Source: JAVVEG01 sp041751425
Lineage (GTDB): Bacteria; Pseudomonadota; Gammaproteobacteria; Pseudomonadales; Pseudohongiellaceae
Assembly: GCA_041751425.1 (NCBI GenBank)
Contig: JBGSXL010000006.1
Location: 1 to 64,000, forward strand
DNA: 64,000 nucleotides
Reading direction: 5' to 3'
Shown: piece by piece, positions 43,700 through 52,471 of the stretch
Layout of the letters: each line of letters opens with the position of its first letter
Position numbering within the stretch: the first letter of the stretch is position 1
The notes under the pieces: generated by a model
Told to the model about the DNA's origin: nothing
Database searches by the model: none
What the model saw: only the letters and a program-made list of their open reading frames with translations
Program-made: the position numbers and the translations under genes

Positions 43700-44458
43700 T
43701 CAGAAAATCAACGCGGCCACACATGAGCAAAGAGTCATACCAAACAGAAACCATTTGATGGTCTCCTGCTTTGCTTTTACGGCAAACTTCACAGTCAGAT
43801 AGGCACCCAGCATAGTTCCGCCGGCCAGAATCAACCCGGGTGCCCAGCGAACCTGATCAAAATAGATAAAAATTGCCAGCGCCACTAAAGTAAACGCCAG
43901 TGAACACACCATTTTTAAGGCATTCGCGCGTACCAGGTCATAGCGTAATCCGCCGGCTAGCGCCGCCAGCAGAATGAAACCAACACCTGCTTGCACAAAA
44001 CCACCATAGATACCGGCTAAAAACATGGCCCACCACGCACCGCGGCTTTCCTTGATGGAACGCACGGGGGTGCCAGGTGGGGGTGCCATCAAATTGGGTC
44101 GTATCAGAATGACAATAGACATAGTGATGATAGTGCCCAGCAGCAAAGGTTTCAGCGCGACCGGTGGCATTATGGCTGCCGCGACAGCACCAATCGTGCC
44201 ACCAATCAGATTAGGAATCAGGATTGGCCAGATAGCTGGTACATCAAGACGATCATATTTCTTGAACCCACGCACACCGACAATACACTGCAAGGCGACG
44301 GCAACCCGATTAGTTCCATTGGCCACATCTGCTGGCAGCCCCAGAAGCATCAGGACCGGCAAAGTAAGATTGGAGCCACCGCCGGCTATAGTATTGATAC
44401 CGCCAGCCACAAACCCGACCATGGCAAGAACGAAAAGCAGGGGAATGTTGTAGTCCAT
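43700..44458 (-). CDS. TauE/SafE-type sulfite/anion exporter family permease
   Basis: 252 residues, about eight membrane spans, with the two family repeats GGINTIAGGGSNLTLPVLML (loop after TM1) and GIYGGFVQAGVGFILLAALA. Such proteins move sulfite, sulfoacetate or related organic anions. No sulfur genes adjoin, so the substrate is open. It is convergent with the phoQ-like gene (9 bp). Confidence 0.88.
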   Translation of the reverse strand: MDYNIPLLFVLAMVGFVAGGINTIAGGGSNLTLPVLMLLGLPADVANGTNRVAVALQCIVGVRGFKKYDRLDVPAIWPILIPNLIGGTIGAVAAAIMPPVALKPLLLGTIITMSIVILIRPNLMAPPPGTPVRSIKESRGAWWAMFLAGIYGGFVQAGVGFILLAALAGGLRYDLVRANALKMVCSLAFTLVALAIFIYFDQVRWAPGLILAGGTMLGAYLTVKFAVKAKQETIKWFLFGMTLCSCVAALIF

Positions 44459-44582
44459 TAGACAAAAAAGCCTCGGGTACTCACGAAGCAGCGGGACACT
44501 GCTTCCGGACCGCGCGCATTATAAGGAAAAAAGCCTGCGCTGGCGACCGCGTTGATATGGATGATTTATCAATTATCCAGCA

Positions 44583-44792
44583 TTGGTTGGCTTCGGGGTG
44601 CCTTATTTGCAAGCGTTTGTCGAACGCAGCGATACCAACAGTCAGGCCAAGGCGTTGTTGACGACCTTGAACTATACTCATAGTGAAGCCATCAATCGTC
44701 GCGCCCTAGGGGCGGTCTGTGGCAGCTCGCCATTCCGGGCGGTCAGCTCGCGGGTAGACTCGAGGCTACCCTATGCAGGAGAACTGTTATGA
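44583..44792 (+). pseudogene. fimT/fimU-type minor pseudopilin remnant
   Basis: A frame of 69 codons without a proper start. GVPYLQAFVERSDTNSQAKA followed by LLTTLNYTHSEAINRR and VCGSS reproduces the conserved middle of GspH/FimT/FimU pseudopilins (GVPxFQxF ... LNxARSEAIKR ... CxS). The prepilin-peptidase leader and hydrophobic helix are missing (an in-frame stop lies at 44562-44564) and so is most of the C-terminal domain. The last codons end in an ATGA overlap with pilV, as in a functional operon, which points to deletions inside a formerly intact first gene of the minor pilin operon. It fills most of a 330-bp gap. Confidence 0.65.
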
Positions 44793-45274
44793 CTCGTCAG
44801 AGGGGAACTACGCTGATTGAAGTGCTGATGTCTCTGCTGATTCTTGCGATAGGTTTGTTGGGCATGTTGGGCTTGCAGACCGTGAGTCTGCGAAACACGC
44901 AGACAGCCTATTTTCGAACGCAGGCCACAGTCATGACAGCGGATATTATCGAACGTATGCGTGCTAATGCGCAGGGTGTCCGTGCAGGAAGTTATGATGA
45001 TGCCGTGGGTGCTTTGACTGCAGCCTGTCTGACTGTCGCTGGTTGTGCTCCCCATGTGATGGCGGGGCATGATATTGCTGAGTGGCAGGCGGCCCTGCAA
45101 GCAGATTTGCCATCCGGTACAGGAGTTGTTTGTATCGATTCAACGTCAGACGATGGTACTCCGGTTGCTGACGCCTGCGACGGAATTGGCATGAACCATG
45201 TTGTTAAAGTGTGGTGGGACGACAATCGCGACGGTACCGCTAATCAGCGCGCCATTATCAGTCTGCGGTTTTAA
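44789..45274 (+). CDS. pilV: Type IV pilus minor pilin PilV
   Basis: 161 residues. Type III prepilin leader and helix RGTTLIEVLMSLLILAIGLL (cleavage after RG, Glu+5 present). The family block GLQTVSLRNTQTAYFRTQAT with IIERMRANAQG is diagnostic for PilV. It forms part of the minor-pilin priming complex at the pilus tip. It is the first intact gene of pilV-pilW-pilX-pilE; pilW follows after 29 bp. Confidence 0.92.
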   Translation: MTRQRGTTLIEVLMSLLILAIGLLGMLGLQTVSLRNTQTAYFRTQATVMTADIIERMRANAQGVRAGSYDDAVGALTAACLTVAGCAPHVMAGHDIAEWQAALQADLPSGTGVVCIDSTSDDGTPVADACDGIGMNHVVKVWWDDNRDGTANQRAIISLRF

Positions 45275-45303
45275 CTTCCAGCATTGAACGAGCGAAATGG
45301 AGC

Positions 45304-46242
45304 ATGCACAAAGGTAAACATGGTAACCAGCGTATAGCCACAGGTTTCACTCTCATTGAGATGTTGATTGCCATGGTGATTGGTTTAGCTTTGGCTGCCG
45401 GCGTTATAAAGATTTATGTCGACAATACGCAAACCGAGCGCATACAGAAAGCACGTGCGCGAATGCAGGAAAATGGTCGTTTCGCACTTAATTTCCTGAC
45501 TCAGGAAATTCGCATGGCGGGGTATCCGGGTTGTCTGTGCGATATCGAGTCCTCCCAATACGAAAATACGCTGGAAGACTCACCGCCAACCTTTCAGCCT
45601 GTTATAGGAATACAAGGATGGGAAGCTGCCGGAACAGCGCCAGGTGAAATGTACAATAGTGTTAATAATGTTGCAGTGACCAGCACTGACGGCGGCGGTT
45701 GGATCGCGACGGCTGGTACTGTATTGGATTCGACGATGGCAATGCCGGGTACAGATATTATAAAAATTTGGAGTGCTGCTGATGGTAGCGCATCAATTGA
45801 CTTCGTAGCATCCGGTGAGTTGGTACAACTGCAAGGCATCAGTTTTTATATTGGCAAACGCGGTAATGTAGCGACAAACCCATCGGCACTATTCCGCCGA
45901 GAGTCAAACGCAACCGCTGTTTATGCCGCTCAGGAACTGATTGAAGGTGTCGAGAGTATGCAGATTCTTTATGGACTTAATCTGGATAATGACTATAAAA
46001 AGACAGTTGGCGCTTATGTGTCAGCCAATCTGGTTGAGAATTGGGCAAGTGTAGTGAGCGTCAGAGTGAGCCTGTTGATTCAATCAGTTGAGGATAGCCT
46101 GGTAGCTTCACCACAGCCTTATACATTCAACGGTGTTGTTTATGACGGTAGTGCAGGCAATGGCAGTTTGCCAGCGGATCGCAGATTGCGCAGGGTATTT
46201 ACCAGCACAATCACTTTACGTAATCGGGCAATGGGTCGCTAA
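45304..46242 (+). CDS. pilW: Type IV pilus minor pilin PilW
   Basis: 312 residues. Prepilin leader and helix TGFTLIEMLIAMVIGLALAA. Then the PilW block RMQENGRFALNFLTQEIRMA followed by GYPGC, and the C-terminal VVSVRVSLLIQSVEDSLV with RRLRRVFTSTITLRNRAMG. It is a priming minor pilin. The stop is immediately followed by the pilX region. Confidence 0.92.
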   Translation: MHKGKHGNQRIATGFTLIEMLIAMVIGLALAAGVIKIYVDNTQTERIQKARARMQENGRFALNFLTQEIRMAGYPGCLCDIESSQYENTLEDSPPTFQPVIGIQGWEAAGTAPGEMYNSVNNVAVTSTDGGGWIATAGTVLDSTMAMPGTDIIKIWSAADGSASIDFVASGELVQLQGISFYIGKRGNVATNPSALFRRESNATAVYAAQELIEGVESMQILYGLNLDNDYKKTVGAYVSANLVENWASVVSVRVSLLIQSVEDSLVASPQPYTFNGVVYDGSAGNGSLPADRRLRRVFTSTITLRNRAMGR

Positions 46243-46260
46243 GTGATAAGTGGAATCAAT

Positions 46261-46854
46261 ATGGAAACATCAAATTACAGTCATCTAAAATTGCAGCGTA
46301 ACCAGCATGGCGCAGTGCTGATTTTCTGTATGGTTTTTTTGTTGGTACTTACCATGATGGGAGTAGCGAGCATGGAAACCACAGTTCTTGAAGAGCGCAT
46401 GGCTGGCAATATGCAGGATTACGGCGTTGCTTTCCAGGCTGCAGAAGCTGCGCTGGTGGCGGGCGAGAATTGGCTGGCGGGGGAAATTATTCGGCCGGCA
46501 ACCAGTAGCGATGGCACTACGACCGCCTGGTTAAAAGATGCAGCTGACTCTGATTCTACCAACTCGTTGCCATGGTGGCAGGAAAGCGATCGGGATAGCA
46601 AACAGTGGTGGGAAGATAATGCCATCACCGTAAATGGATTCGCAGAACTGGCCGCGCGGCCTGCATACATTATCGAAGAGTACGCTACCAACATCGTGGA
46701 ACAGTCTATTGCAACAGATTCGGGAGTGCAGCCACAAATCTCAGTATTTTACAGGATTACAGCACGTGGCACTGGTCGTAACGATGCCAGTACGGTGCAA
46801 CTGCAATCTATATTTGTGAAACCAGGACGGCAATCATGGAGGCAGCTACAGTGA
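46261..46854 (+). CDS. pilX: Type IV pilus minor pilin PilX
   Basis: 197 residues from ATG 46261; an in-frame GTG at 46243, adjoining the pilW stop, would add six residues and cannot be excluded. HGAVLIFCMVFLLVLTMMGV is the PilX/PulK-like start, where the leader lacks the usual Glu+5. The block VLEERMAGNMQDYGVAFQAA follows with EAALVAGENWL, diagnostic for PilX. Next would normally come pilY1, but pilE follows after 18 bp. Confidence 0.9.
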   Translation: METSNYSHLKLQRNQHGAVLIFCMVFLLVLTMMGVASMETTVLEERMAGNMQDYGVAFQAAEAALVAGENWLAGEIIRPATSSDGTTTAWLKDAADSDSTNSLPWWQESDRDSKQWWEDNAITVNGFAELAARPAYIIEEYATNIVEQSIATDSGVQPQISVFYRITARGTGRNDASTVQLQSIFVKPGRQSWRQLQ

Positions 46855-46872
46855 TGACAGGGAGAATCAGTA

Positions 46873-47331
46873 ATGAAAAAATTAAATTCCGACAATGCAA
46901 GCGGAACGCTATTACCAATCGACCGGGGTTTCACCCTGATTGAGCTCATGATTGTTGTTGCAGTAATAGGCATTCTCGTGGCTGTAGCATTGCCAGCATA
47001 CCAGCGAAGCGTGCTGGCAGGTGGCAGAGCGGAAGGGCAAATATTATTGATGCAGGTTGCCAGCTCTCAAGAGCAGTTCTATTCGGGGAATAATAGTTAT
47101 TCCACCAACGCAGACCCCTTTGCCAATCCCGTTGCCGCAGCGCTAATATCTGCTAATGGACTGTTTGCAGTTTCAGTTGCAGCATGCGCTGAGGGAACTA
47201 TCGCGACTTGTTTCGTTGCAACGGCAACGCCGCAAGGCCGACAAAAGGAAGATGCCTGCACCACCCTGACCATTAGCAATACCGGCTTGAAAGGTTCTAC
47301 CGGTGGCACTGTAGCAGAATGTTGGCGTTGA
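46873..47331 (+). CDS. pilE: Type IV pilin-like protein PilE
   Basis: 152 residues. RGFTLIELMIVVAVIGILVA is a complete prepilin leader and helix with Glu+5. The globular part has SSQEQFYSGNNSYSTN and a C-terminal disulfide pair (DACTTLTISNTGLKG ... VAECW), as in the PilE minor pilins at the end of Pseudomonas-type operons. It ends 4 bp from the convergent fimT. Confidence 0.9.
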   Translation: MKKLNSDNASGTLLPIDRGFTLIELMIVVAVIGILVAVALPAYQRSVLAGGRAEGQILLMQVASSQEQFYSGNNSYSTNADPFANPVAAALISANGLFAVSVAACAEGTIATCFVATATPQGRQKEDACTTLTISNTGLKGSTGGTVAECWR

Positions 47332-47335
47332 AAAC

Positions 47336-47947
47336 TCACTGACAACTTAATGGCGAACCGCTGCTGTCTTCACGAATTCCATCGCCATCCAGATCGCGGG
47401 CAAACCGAATTCGCCCCGTACCATTGACAAGAATCTGGTGTGCCAGTTCAGCTGCTTTTGAGTGCGGACAATAAGTGAAGTTGCCGTTTTGATACATGAT
47501 TTGTCCTCTTGGGTTGATCTGCAGATACTGACGATTCTGAAATGCCCGCCAACGAATAGTGCCGCCAATTTCACCAAACTGTACTTGTTGCAGGAGTTGA
47601 TCCGATTGGTTAATCTTTCTGTCGGCATTGCGGTCCGAGAACACAATAAGTCCCTGCTCCCAACTGCCGGAACAACTGTTACCATCACTGGAACGACATA
47701 TTGTTACAGTCACACCCGATCTGATCGCAGCGGTGCGCCCTGAACTGATAGCCTTGGCTAAAGTATTCATCGCCGTCTCACCCTGTTGTTTGACAACGAT
47801 ATGCTGCAAGCCCGGAGCAGATATACCAAGAAGTATGGCGCTAAGTGACATCGCAAAAAGCAGCTCGGTAAGCGTTACGCCGCTCTGCATTTCGGCCCCG
47901 TTATTCGCCAGACAATTTTCAGTCTGACCGCGTCTGCCAGTAATCAC
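47336..47947 (-). CDS. fimT: GspH/FimT-type pseudopilin
   Basis: 203 residues from GTG 47947, chosen because GGAGG lies 7 nt upstream; readings from 48028 or ATG 47890 lack such a site. The leader QSGVTLTELLFAMSLSAILL has Glu+5; it is preceded by an unusually long ~25-residue pre-leader. NTLAKAISSGRTAAIRSGVT, ICRSS and WEQGLIVFSDRNADRKI match FimT/GspH. It is transcribed opposite to pilVWXE, unlike the typical co-directional order, and is divergent from thiO. Confidence 0.85.
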   Translation of the reverse strand: MITGRRGQTENCLANNGAEMQSGVTLTELLFAMSLSAILLGISAPGLQHIVVKQQGETAMNTLAKAISSGRTAAIRSGVTVTICRSSDGNSCSGSWEQGLIVFSDRNADRKINQSDQLLQQVQFGEIGGTIRWRAFQNRQYLQINPRGQIMYQNGNFTYCPHSKAAELAHQILVNGTGRIRFARDLDGDGIREDSSGSPLSCQ

Positions 47948-48102
47948 TTGAACACCTCCATGTGTTAAAGTTGCCAATGGTTTTTGTTGTCTATAAACAA
48001 TTGTAGGCAGACTTTTATTTTTTGGCAAAAACCAGCTGAAGAGTCATCTTTATTCCAGCTGTCTGAGAATGTGCGCTGCATATTGCGAAGAGATTTCCGT
48101 TC

Positions 48103-49203
48103 ATGAGTGATTTTCTGATTATTGGTGGTGGCGTCATAGGATTGTTGCTGGCCAGAGAATTGGCTGACTCCGGTGCCAAAGTCACAGTGATTGAGCGCGG
48201 CGAATGCTGTCGTGAAGCCTCATGGGCTGGCGGAGGCATAGTTTCGCCTTTATATCCCTGGCGTTACAAACCCGAAGTAACGGCATTGGCTTCATGGGCG
48301 CAGGATTTTTACCCGCAACTGGCTGCAGAGTTGTTGCGAGATACCGGTATCGATTCAGAGTTGCAAAAAAGTGGTTTACTGATGTTGCAGGCTGAGGATT
48401 CCGATGCTGCGTTACAGTGGGCGCGGGAGACAAGAAGGCCCATGCAGGCGGTTGCTGAGGAATTCATCTATAAGAAAGAAGCGCGTCTGGCAGCAAATTT
48501 CACCGCGGGGCTGTGGATGAATGATGTCTGCAATATCCGCAATCCCCGTCTTGGCAAAGCACTGGTGGTTAAGCTCCGCGATATGCCCGATGTACAGCTT
48601 CGAGAACATTGTGAGTTGCTCTCTATAAATCAAAACGCAGATAAGATTCAGTCAGTGGAGGTATTGGAAAAGGGTGATGTCGTGAAGTTGCAGGCGCAGA
48701 AATACGTTGTGAGCGCAGGAGCATGGAGCGGCGTGTTGCTGGCCGGTCTTGGCGTCGAACTGCCTGTGGAACCGGTAAAGGGGCAGATGCTCCTTTATCG
48801 TAGCCAGGAGAATTTATTGCAAAGTATTGTGCTGTATCGGGGACGATACCTGATTCCGCGCAGGGACGGATATATACTCGTTGGCAGCACGTTGGAAAAA
48901 TGTGAGTTTGATAAAAGTTCAATAGCGGAGGCGTTGAGTAGCTTGCGGGAGTCCGCCGTTGGCATGCTCCCTGAATTGGCGCTGCTTGATCCGATACAAC
49001 AATGGGCGGGACTGCGACCGGGTGCGCCAGATGGAGTACCGTTTATTGGCAGAGTGAAGGGGTTTGACAATCTCTTTGTCAATGCCGGGCACTACAGGAA
49101 TGGTTTGGTGCTGGCTCCAGCATCAGCAAGATTACTGGCGGATTTATTGTTACAACGAACTCCGATCGTCGATCCCTCTCCTTATGATCCGCAGGCGGTC
49201 TGA
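48103..49203 (+). CDS. thiO: Glycine oxidase ThiO
   Basis: 366 residues. FAD-dependent D-amino-acid/glycine oxidase that supplies dehydroglycine for the thiazole of thiamine. The Rossmann motif is FLIIGGGVIGLLLARELA, then REASWAGGGIVSPLYPWRY. Family C-terminal blocks are RYLIPRRDGYILVGSTLE, GLRPGAPDGVPFIGRV and NAGHYRNGLVLAPAS. The place between fimT and pilR is the same as in Pseudomonas. Convergent with pilR (17 bp). Confidence 0.92.
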   Translation: MSDFLIIGGGVIGLLLARELADSGAKVTVIERGECCREASWAGGGIVSPLYPWRYKPEVTALASWAQDFYPQLAAELLRDTGIDSELQKSGLLMLQAEDSDAALQWARETRRPMQAVAEEFIYKKEARLAANFTAGLWMNDVCNIRNPRLGKALVVKLRDMPDVQLREHCELLSINQNADKIQSVEVLEKGDVVKLQAQKYVVSAGAWSGVLLAGLGVELPVEPVKGQMLLYRSQENLLQSIVLYRGRYLIPRRDGYILVGSTLEKCEFDKSSIAEALSSLRESAVGMLPELALLDPIQQWAGLRPGAPDGVPFIGRVKGFDNLFVNAGHYRNGLVLAPASARLLADLLLQRTPIVDPSPYDPQAV

Positions 49204-49220
49204 AGTAAAAGCAACAGAAC

Positions 49221-50621
49221 CTACTCAAGTCCAAGCTTTTTCAAACGGTAGCGTAACGAACGGAAAGACATACCCAATTTTTTTGCGGCAGCAGTCTTGT
49301 TCCAGCGGGTGCTTTCCAATGTGCGGGAAATGATATCGCGCTCAATGGTTTCCATGTGTTGTTCCAAGGAGAAGTTGTCGTGAACATTAACTTTCTCCAT
49401 TGCGTGTTCCGACCCTCCCGATCTGGTTCTCTCCTCTTCCATTTTGTTAGGTGATGAAGTCGTCCAGTTTTGCAGGTCCAGATGCTCGCTAAGAATAAGA
49501 TTGTGTTCACACAAGGCGGCTGCGCGTTGCAGAATGTTCTCCAGCTCACGAACATTGCCAGGGAAGTCGTACGCAGAAAGCAGTTTTAAGGCTTCGCCGT
49601 CCAGAGAAGGTGTTTCTACTCGATTCTCAAGAGCGATTTTTCTCAGAATGCTGCGGCTGAGCTCCTCAATATCCTCACGCCGTTCACGCAAAGACGGGAC
49701 GGCAAGTTCGATAACATTGATTCGATAATAGAGATCCTGGCGGAAATTTCTGTTTTCAATTTCCTGTAGCAGATTCTTGTGACTGGCACTGAGTATGCGA
49801 ACGTTAGTTGGGAGCTCTTCCTGCGAACCAACCGGGCGCACAGATTTTTCCTGAATAACCCGCAATAATTTCACTTGCATATGTAGGGGTAGATCCGCCA
49901 CTTCATCCAGAAACAGTGTGCCACCGTGGGCGGCTTGGAAAAGTCCTTTCTTGTCTCGATCCGCTCCGGTAAAACTTCCTTTGAGATGACCAAATAATTC
50001 GCTTTCCATAAGCTCCGCAGGTATAGCTCCGCAATTTACTGCAAGAAAAGGCGCATCGTTGCGGGAACTTTGCTGATGAATTGAGCGAGCCGCCAGTTCT
50101 TTGCCGCTTCCTGATTCGCCGCTGATGAATACAGGTGCCTGGCTGCGTGCAAGTCGCTCAATCTGTTCTCGCAAGCGAGACGCTGCCGGGGACTTCCCCT
50201 TGATGGTGACACTGCCTTGAGGAAGCTGGTTGTTAGTTGTGAGGTTTGCAGGATCGTGAGATAAGCGTAAAGCTGAGTTGACCAGATCGCGCAACTTCTG
50301 CAGATTAACCGGTTTGGATACAAAATCAAATGCCCCTGCCTTCATGGCGCGTATGGCTGCCTCTGTGCTGCCGTGCGCCGTAATCACGGCCACTGGTAAG
50401 TCAGGAAATTTCTGCTGTATAAGTTCAACCAGACTTATACCATCGCCATCTGGCAGACGCATATCGGTCAAGCACAGATTGAAGGTTTCTCGCTCCAGAA
50501 ATTCGAAAGCAGTAGCCAGATCGTCAGCCGAACTCGTAGCCAAAGACATTTTGCTTAATGTGATTTCAAGCAGTTCCCGGATATCCGGCTCATCATCAAC
50601 TATGAGTACTCGGGCTGACAT
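49221..50621 (-). CDS. pilR: Sigma-54 response regulator PilR
   Basis: 466 residues. Receiver (IVDDEPDI, acceptor Asp in LCLTDMRLPDGDG, FVSKPV), AAA+ domain with Walker A GESGSGKE and sigma-54 contact loop GSFTGA, Walker B GGTLFLDEVADLP, and a Fis-type HTH at the C-terminus (TAAAKKLGMSFRSLRYRLKK). It activates pilin transcription from sigma-54 promoters. The cognate pilS is 67 bp upstream on the same strand. Confidence 0.93.
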   Translation of the reverse strand: MSARVLIVDDEPDIRELLEITLSKMSLATSSADDLATAFEFLERETFNLCLTDMRLPDGDGISLVELIQQKFPDLPVAVITAHGSTEAAIRAMKAGAFDFVSKPVNLQKLRDLVNSALRLSHDPANLTTNNQLPQGSVTIKGKSPAASRLREQIERLARSQAPVFISGESGSGKELAARSIHQQSSRNDAPFLAVNCGAIPAELMESELFGHLKGSFTGADRDKKGLFQAAHGGTLFLDEVADLPLHMQVKLLRVIQEKSVRPVGSQEELPTNVRILSASHKNLLQEIENRNFRQDLYYRINVIELAVPSLRERREDIEELSRSILRKIALENRVETPSLDGEALKLLSAYDFPGNVRELENILQRAAALCEHNLILSEHLDLQNWTTSSPNKMEEERTRSGGSEHAMEKVNVHDNFSLEQHMETIERDIISRTLESTRWNKTAAAKKLGMSFRSLRYRLKKLGLE

Positions 50622-50688
50622 AATGGCACCATTGTCTGAATTGTTATCAGGTACATTGGATTTTATCAGTTATTAATTTCGCTTAAGA

Positions 50689-52320
50689 TCAATTAACGTA
50701 TCGATCCGGGTGGCTGAAATGAATGCTGAAACAACTTTTTCCTTTGCGGCCTTTCGAATAAGAGATTTGTGCTTGATTAGCTTCGCATAGTTCCTTGGAT
50801 ATATAAAGTCCCAAACCGGTTCCACGAGGTTCAGTGGTGTGAAACGGCTCAAAAAGATGCTCCTCTGCATCTGCGCTCACTCCGGGTCCATCATCCATGA
50901 TATGCAGAAACAATTTTTCAGCTTGTTTATCAGTTTCCACACCGCCATTAATATGAAGCGTTGCTTTACCGGTGTGATGTTCACTATAGCGTAATCCGTT
51001 CTCAAAAAGGTTCGTCAGAATCTGTTCTAACTGGGTCGGAATTACTTTGATGACAGTCGAACGTGGTTTTACCTCTAGTGTAATCTCGCCGTTTACAGGA
51101 TGACTGGCCTTATATGTTTGTATGAACTGCTCAAGCCAATCGTATAGATTGATTCTTTCAGCAGTCTGTTCCTGATGTCTGGACATCTGCAGGATGTCCT
51201 CGATAATCAAGTTCACTCGTGCACTGTGGTTAAGAATGATCTCCAGTAAACGAGCATTTTGTGTGTTGAGGTCTTCAGACTCATTGAGTAGTTGGGTGGC
51301 ATGGCTGATAGCTCCAAGAGGATTGCGAATTTCATGAGCAATGCTGGCTGTGAGTTGTCCCAATGACGCCAGTTTCAGCTGTCGAGCGCGCTGCAGAAAT
51401 TGGCTGTTGTCTTCGATAAAAATAATAATATTGGATTCTGATTTCGGATTCAGATATGAAAAACTCGCCTGCAACTGTGGGCCTGATTTTTTTATGCGAA
51501 AGGTATTCGTATTGACCCGATTATCTTTTTGCCAATCCTGCAATTGCTGCAATAGGATTTTTGGTAATTCGGTGTTGTGTTCAGATTTATTTGCAATCTC
51601 TCTACTCTGCTTTCTATTACTACTGAGAGAAAGCAACGACTCTGCTGCACTGTTAATAGTAAGAATGCGGGCGTCGCAGTCTACAACAATGATACCGCTG
51701 CGCAGTCGTTGGATAATCAGGTGATTCAACTGCTCCAGGTCGACGATGCTGGTGGCCTGCTGCTCTGCCAACACAGCGCTGCGACGCATACGTTCGCTCA
51801 GAGTCTGCAGGTATAGAGAAGTTGCAAACAACAGTGCCCCGAGCAACCCGGATTGAATATATTGGTTCGCAGGATTGCTACTGGTGAAGCTCAGATAAAC
51901 TTCACTGAAGATGATAGCGATGCTGGCTATGGCTGCCAGGAATGTGCTGATAATGCCTGTTACAAGTATGCCACCGGCGGCAATTGTCACAAGTAACAGC
52001 AGACCCAGCCCACTAACTACACCACTGGCACTGTAGGTGATAAGGGCAATAGCCAGAATATCGGCTATCAGCATGGCAGTAATCAATTTCTGATGTTTCA
52101 GGTATTGTCTGTCGGGATTGAAACTCAAGCCAACGAGAAAACTGAATAGACAATAAACGCTTGCCACAATCAGAAACAGGTCCGCGTCATGACTACCAAT
52201 TCGGGTGGTATTGGCGGTAGTGAAAAAGCTGATCAGAAGGATCAATGTCAATGCAATACGGTATATATTGTAAATCTGGAGTAAGCGGGCGTTCTGCTGC
52301 AGATACTGGTTCGCTTCCAT
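50689..52320 (-). CDS. pilS: Sensor histidine kinase PilS
   Basis: 543 residues from ATG 52320 (MEANQYLQQ); a reading from 52422 would run into the nadE promoter. About six N-terminal membrane spans, a PAS-like linker (GIIVVDCDARILTINSAAES), H-box in SIAHEIRNPLGAISHATQLL, then N box LFENGLRYSEH, D box MDDGPGVS and G box GTGLGLYISKEL. It phosphorylates PilR. The multi-span sensor and the neighbour identify PilS rather than NtrB. Divergent from nadE. Confidence 0.92.
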   Translation of the reverse strand: MEANQYLQQNARLLQIYNIYRIALTLILLISFFTTANTTRIGSHDADLFLIVASVYCLFSFLVGLSFNPDRQYLKHQKLITAMLIADILAIALITYSASGVVSGLGLLLLVTIAAGGILVTGIISTFLAAIASIAIIFSEVYLSFTSSNPANQYIQSGLLGALLFATSLYLQTLSERMRRSAVLAEQQATSIVDLEQLNHLIIQRLRSGIIVVDCDARILTINSAAESLLSLSSNRKQSREIANKSEHNTELPKILLQQLQDWQKDNRVNTNTFRIKKSGPQLQASFSYLNPKSESNIIIFIEDNSQFLQRARQLKLASLGQLTASIAHEIRNPLGAISHATQLLNESEDLNTQNARLLEIILNHSARVNLIIEDILQMSRHQEQTAERINLYDWLEQFIQTYKASHPVNGEITLEVKPRSTVIKVIPTQLEQILTNLFENGLRYSEHHTGKATLHINGGVETDKQAEKLFLHIMDDGPGVSADAEEHLFEPFHTTEPRGTGLGLYISKELCEANQAQISYSKGRKGKSCFSIHFSHPDRYVN

Positions 52321-52471
52321 GATTTCTAAAATTTTCCGCGTATGCGCAAATTGGTGAAAACAGCCGTAACGGCCGATTGTATTTTGCTTAAATGCTGCGT
52401 TTGTCGGACAATATCGCACCATTGGGAGAATAGCAATTTACGCAAATAACTCAGGAAACTCAGAGGAACAT

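Noticed and set aside
44485..44505. GAAGCAG/CTGCTTC hairpin upstream of the TauE gene
   Set aside because: Seven-bp stem with no T-run and no clear relation to a transcript; likely chance.
49960..49985. GSFTGA instead of GAFTGA in PilR
   Set aside because: This variant is, as I recall, normal in PilR-type activators.
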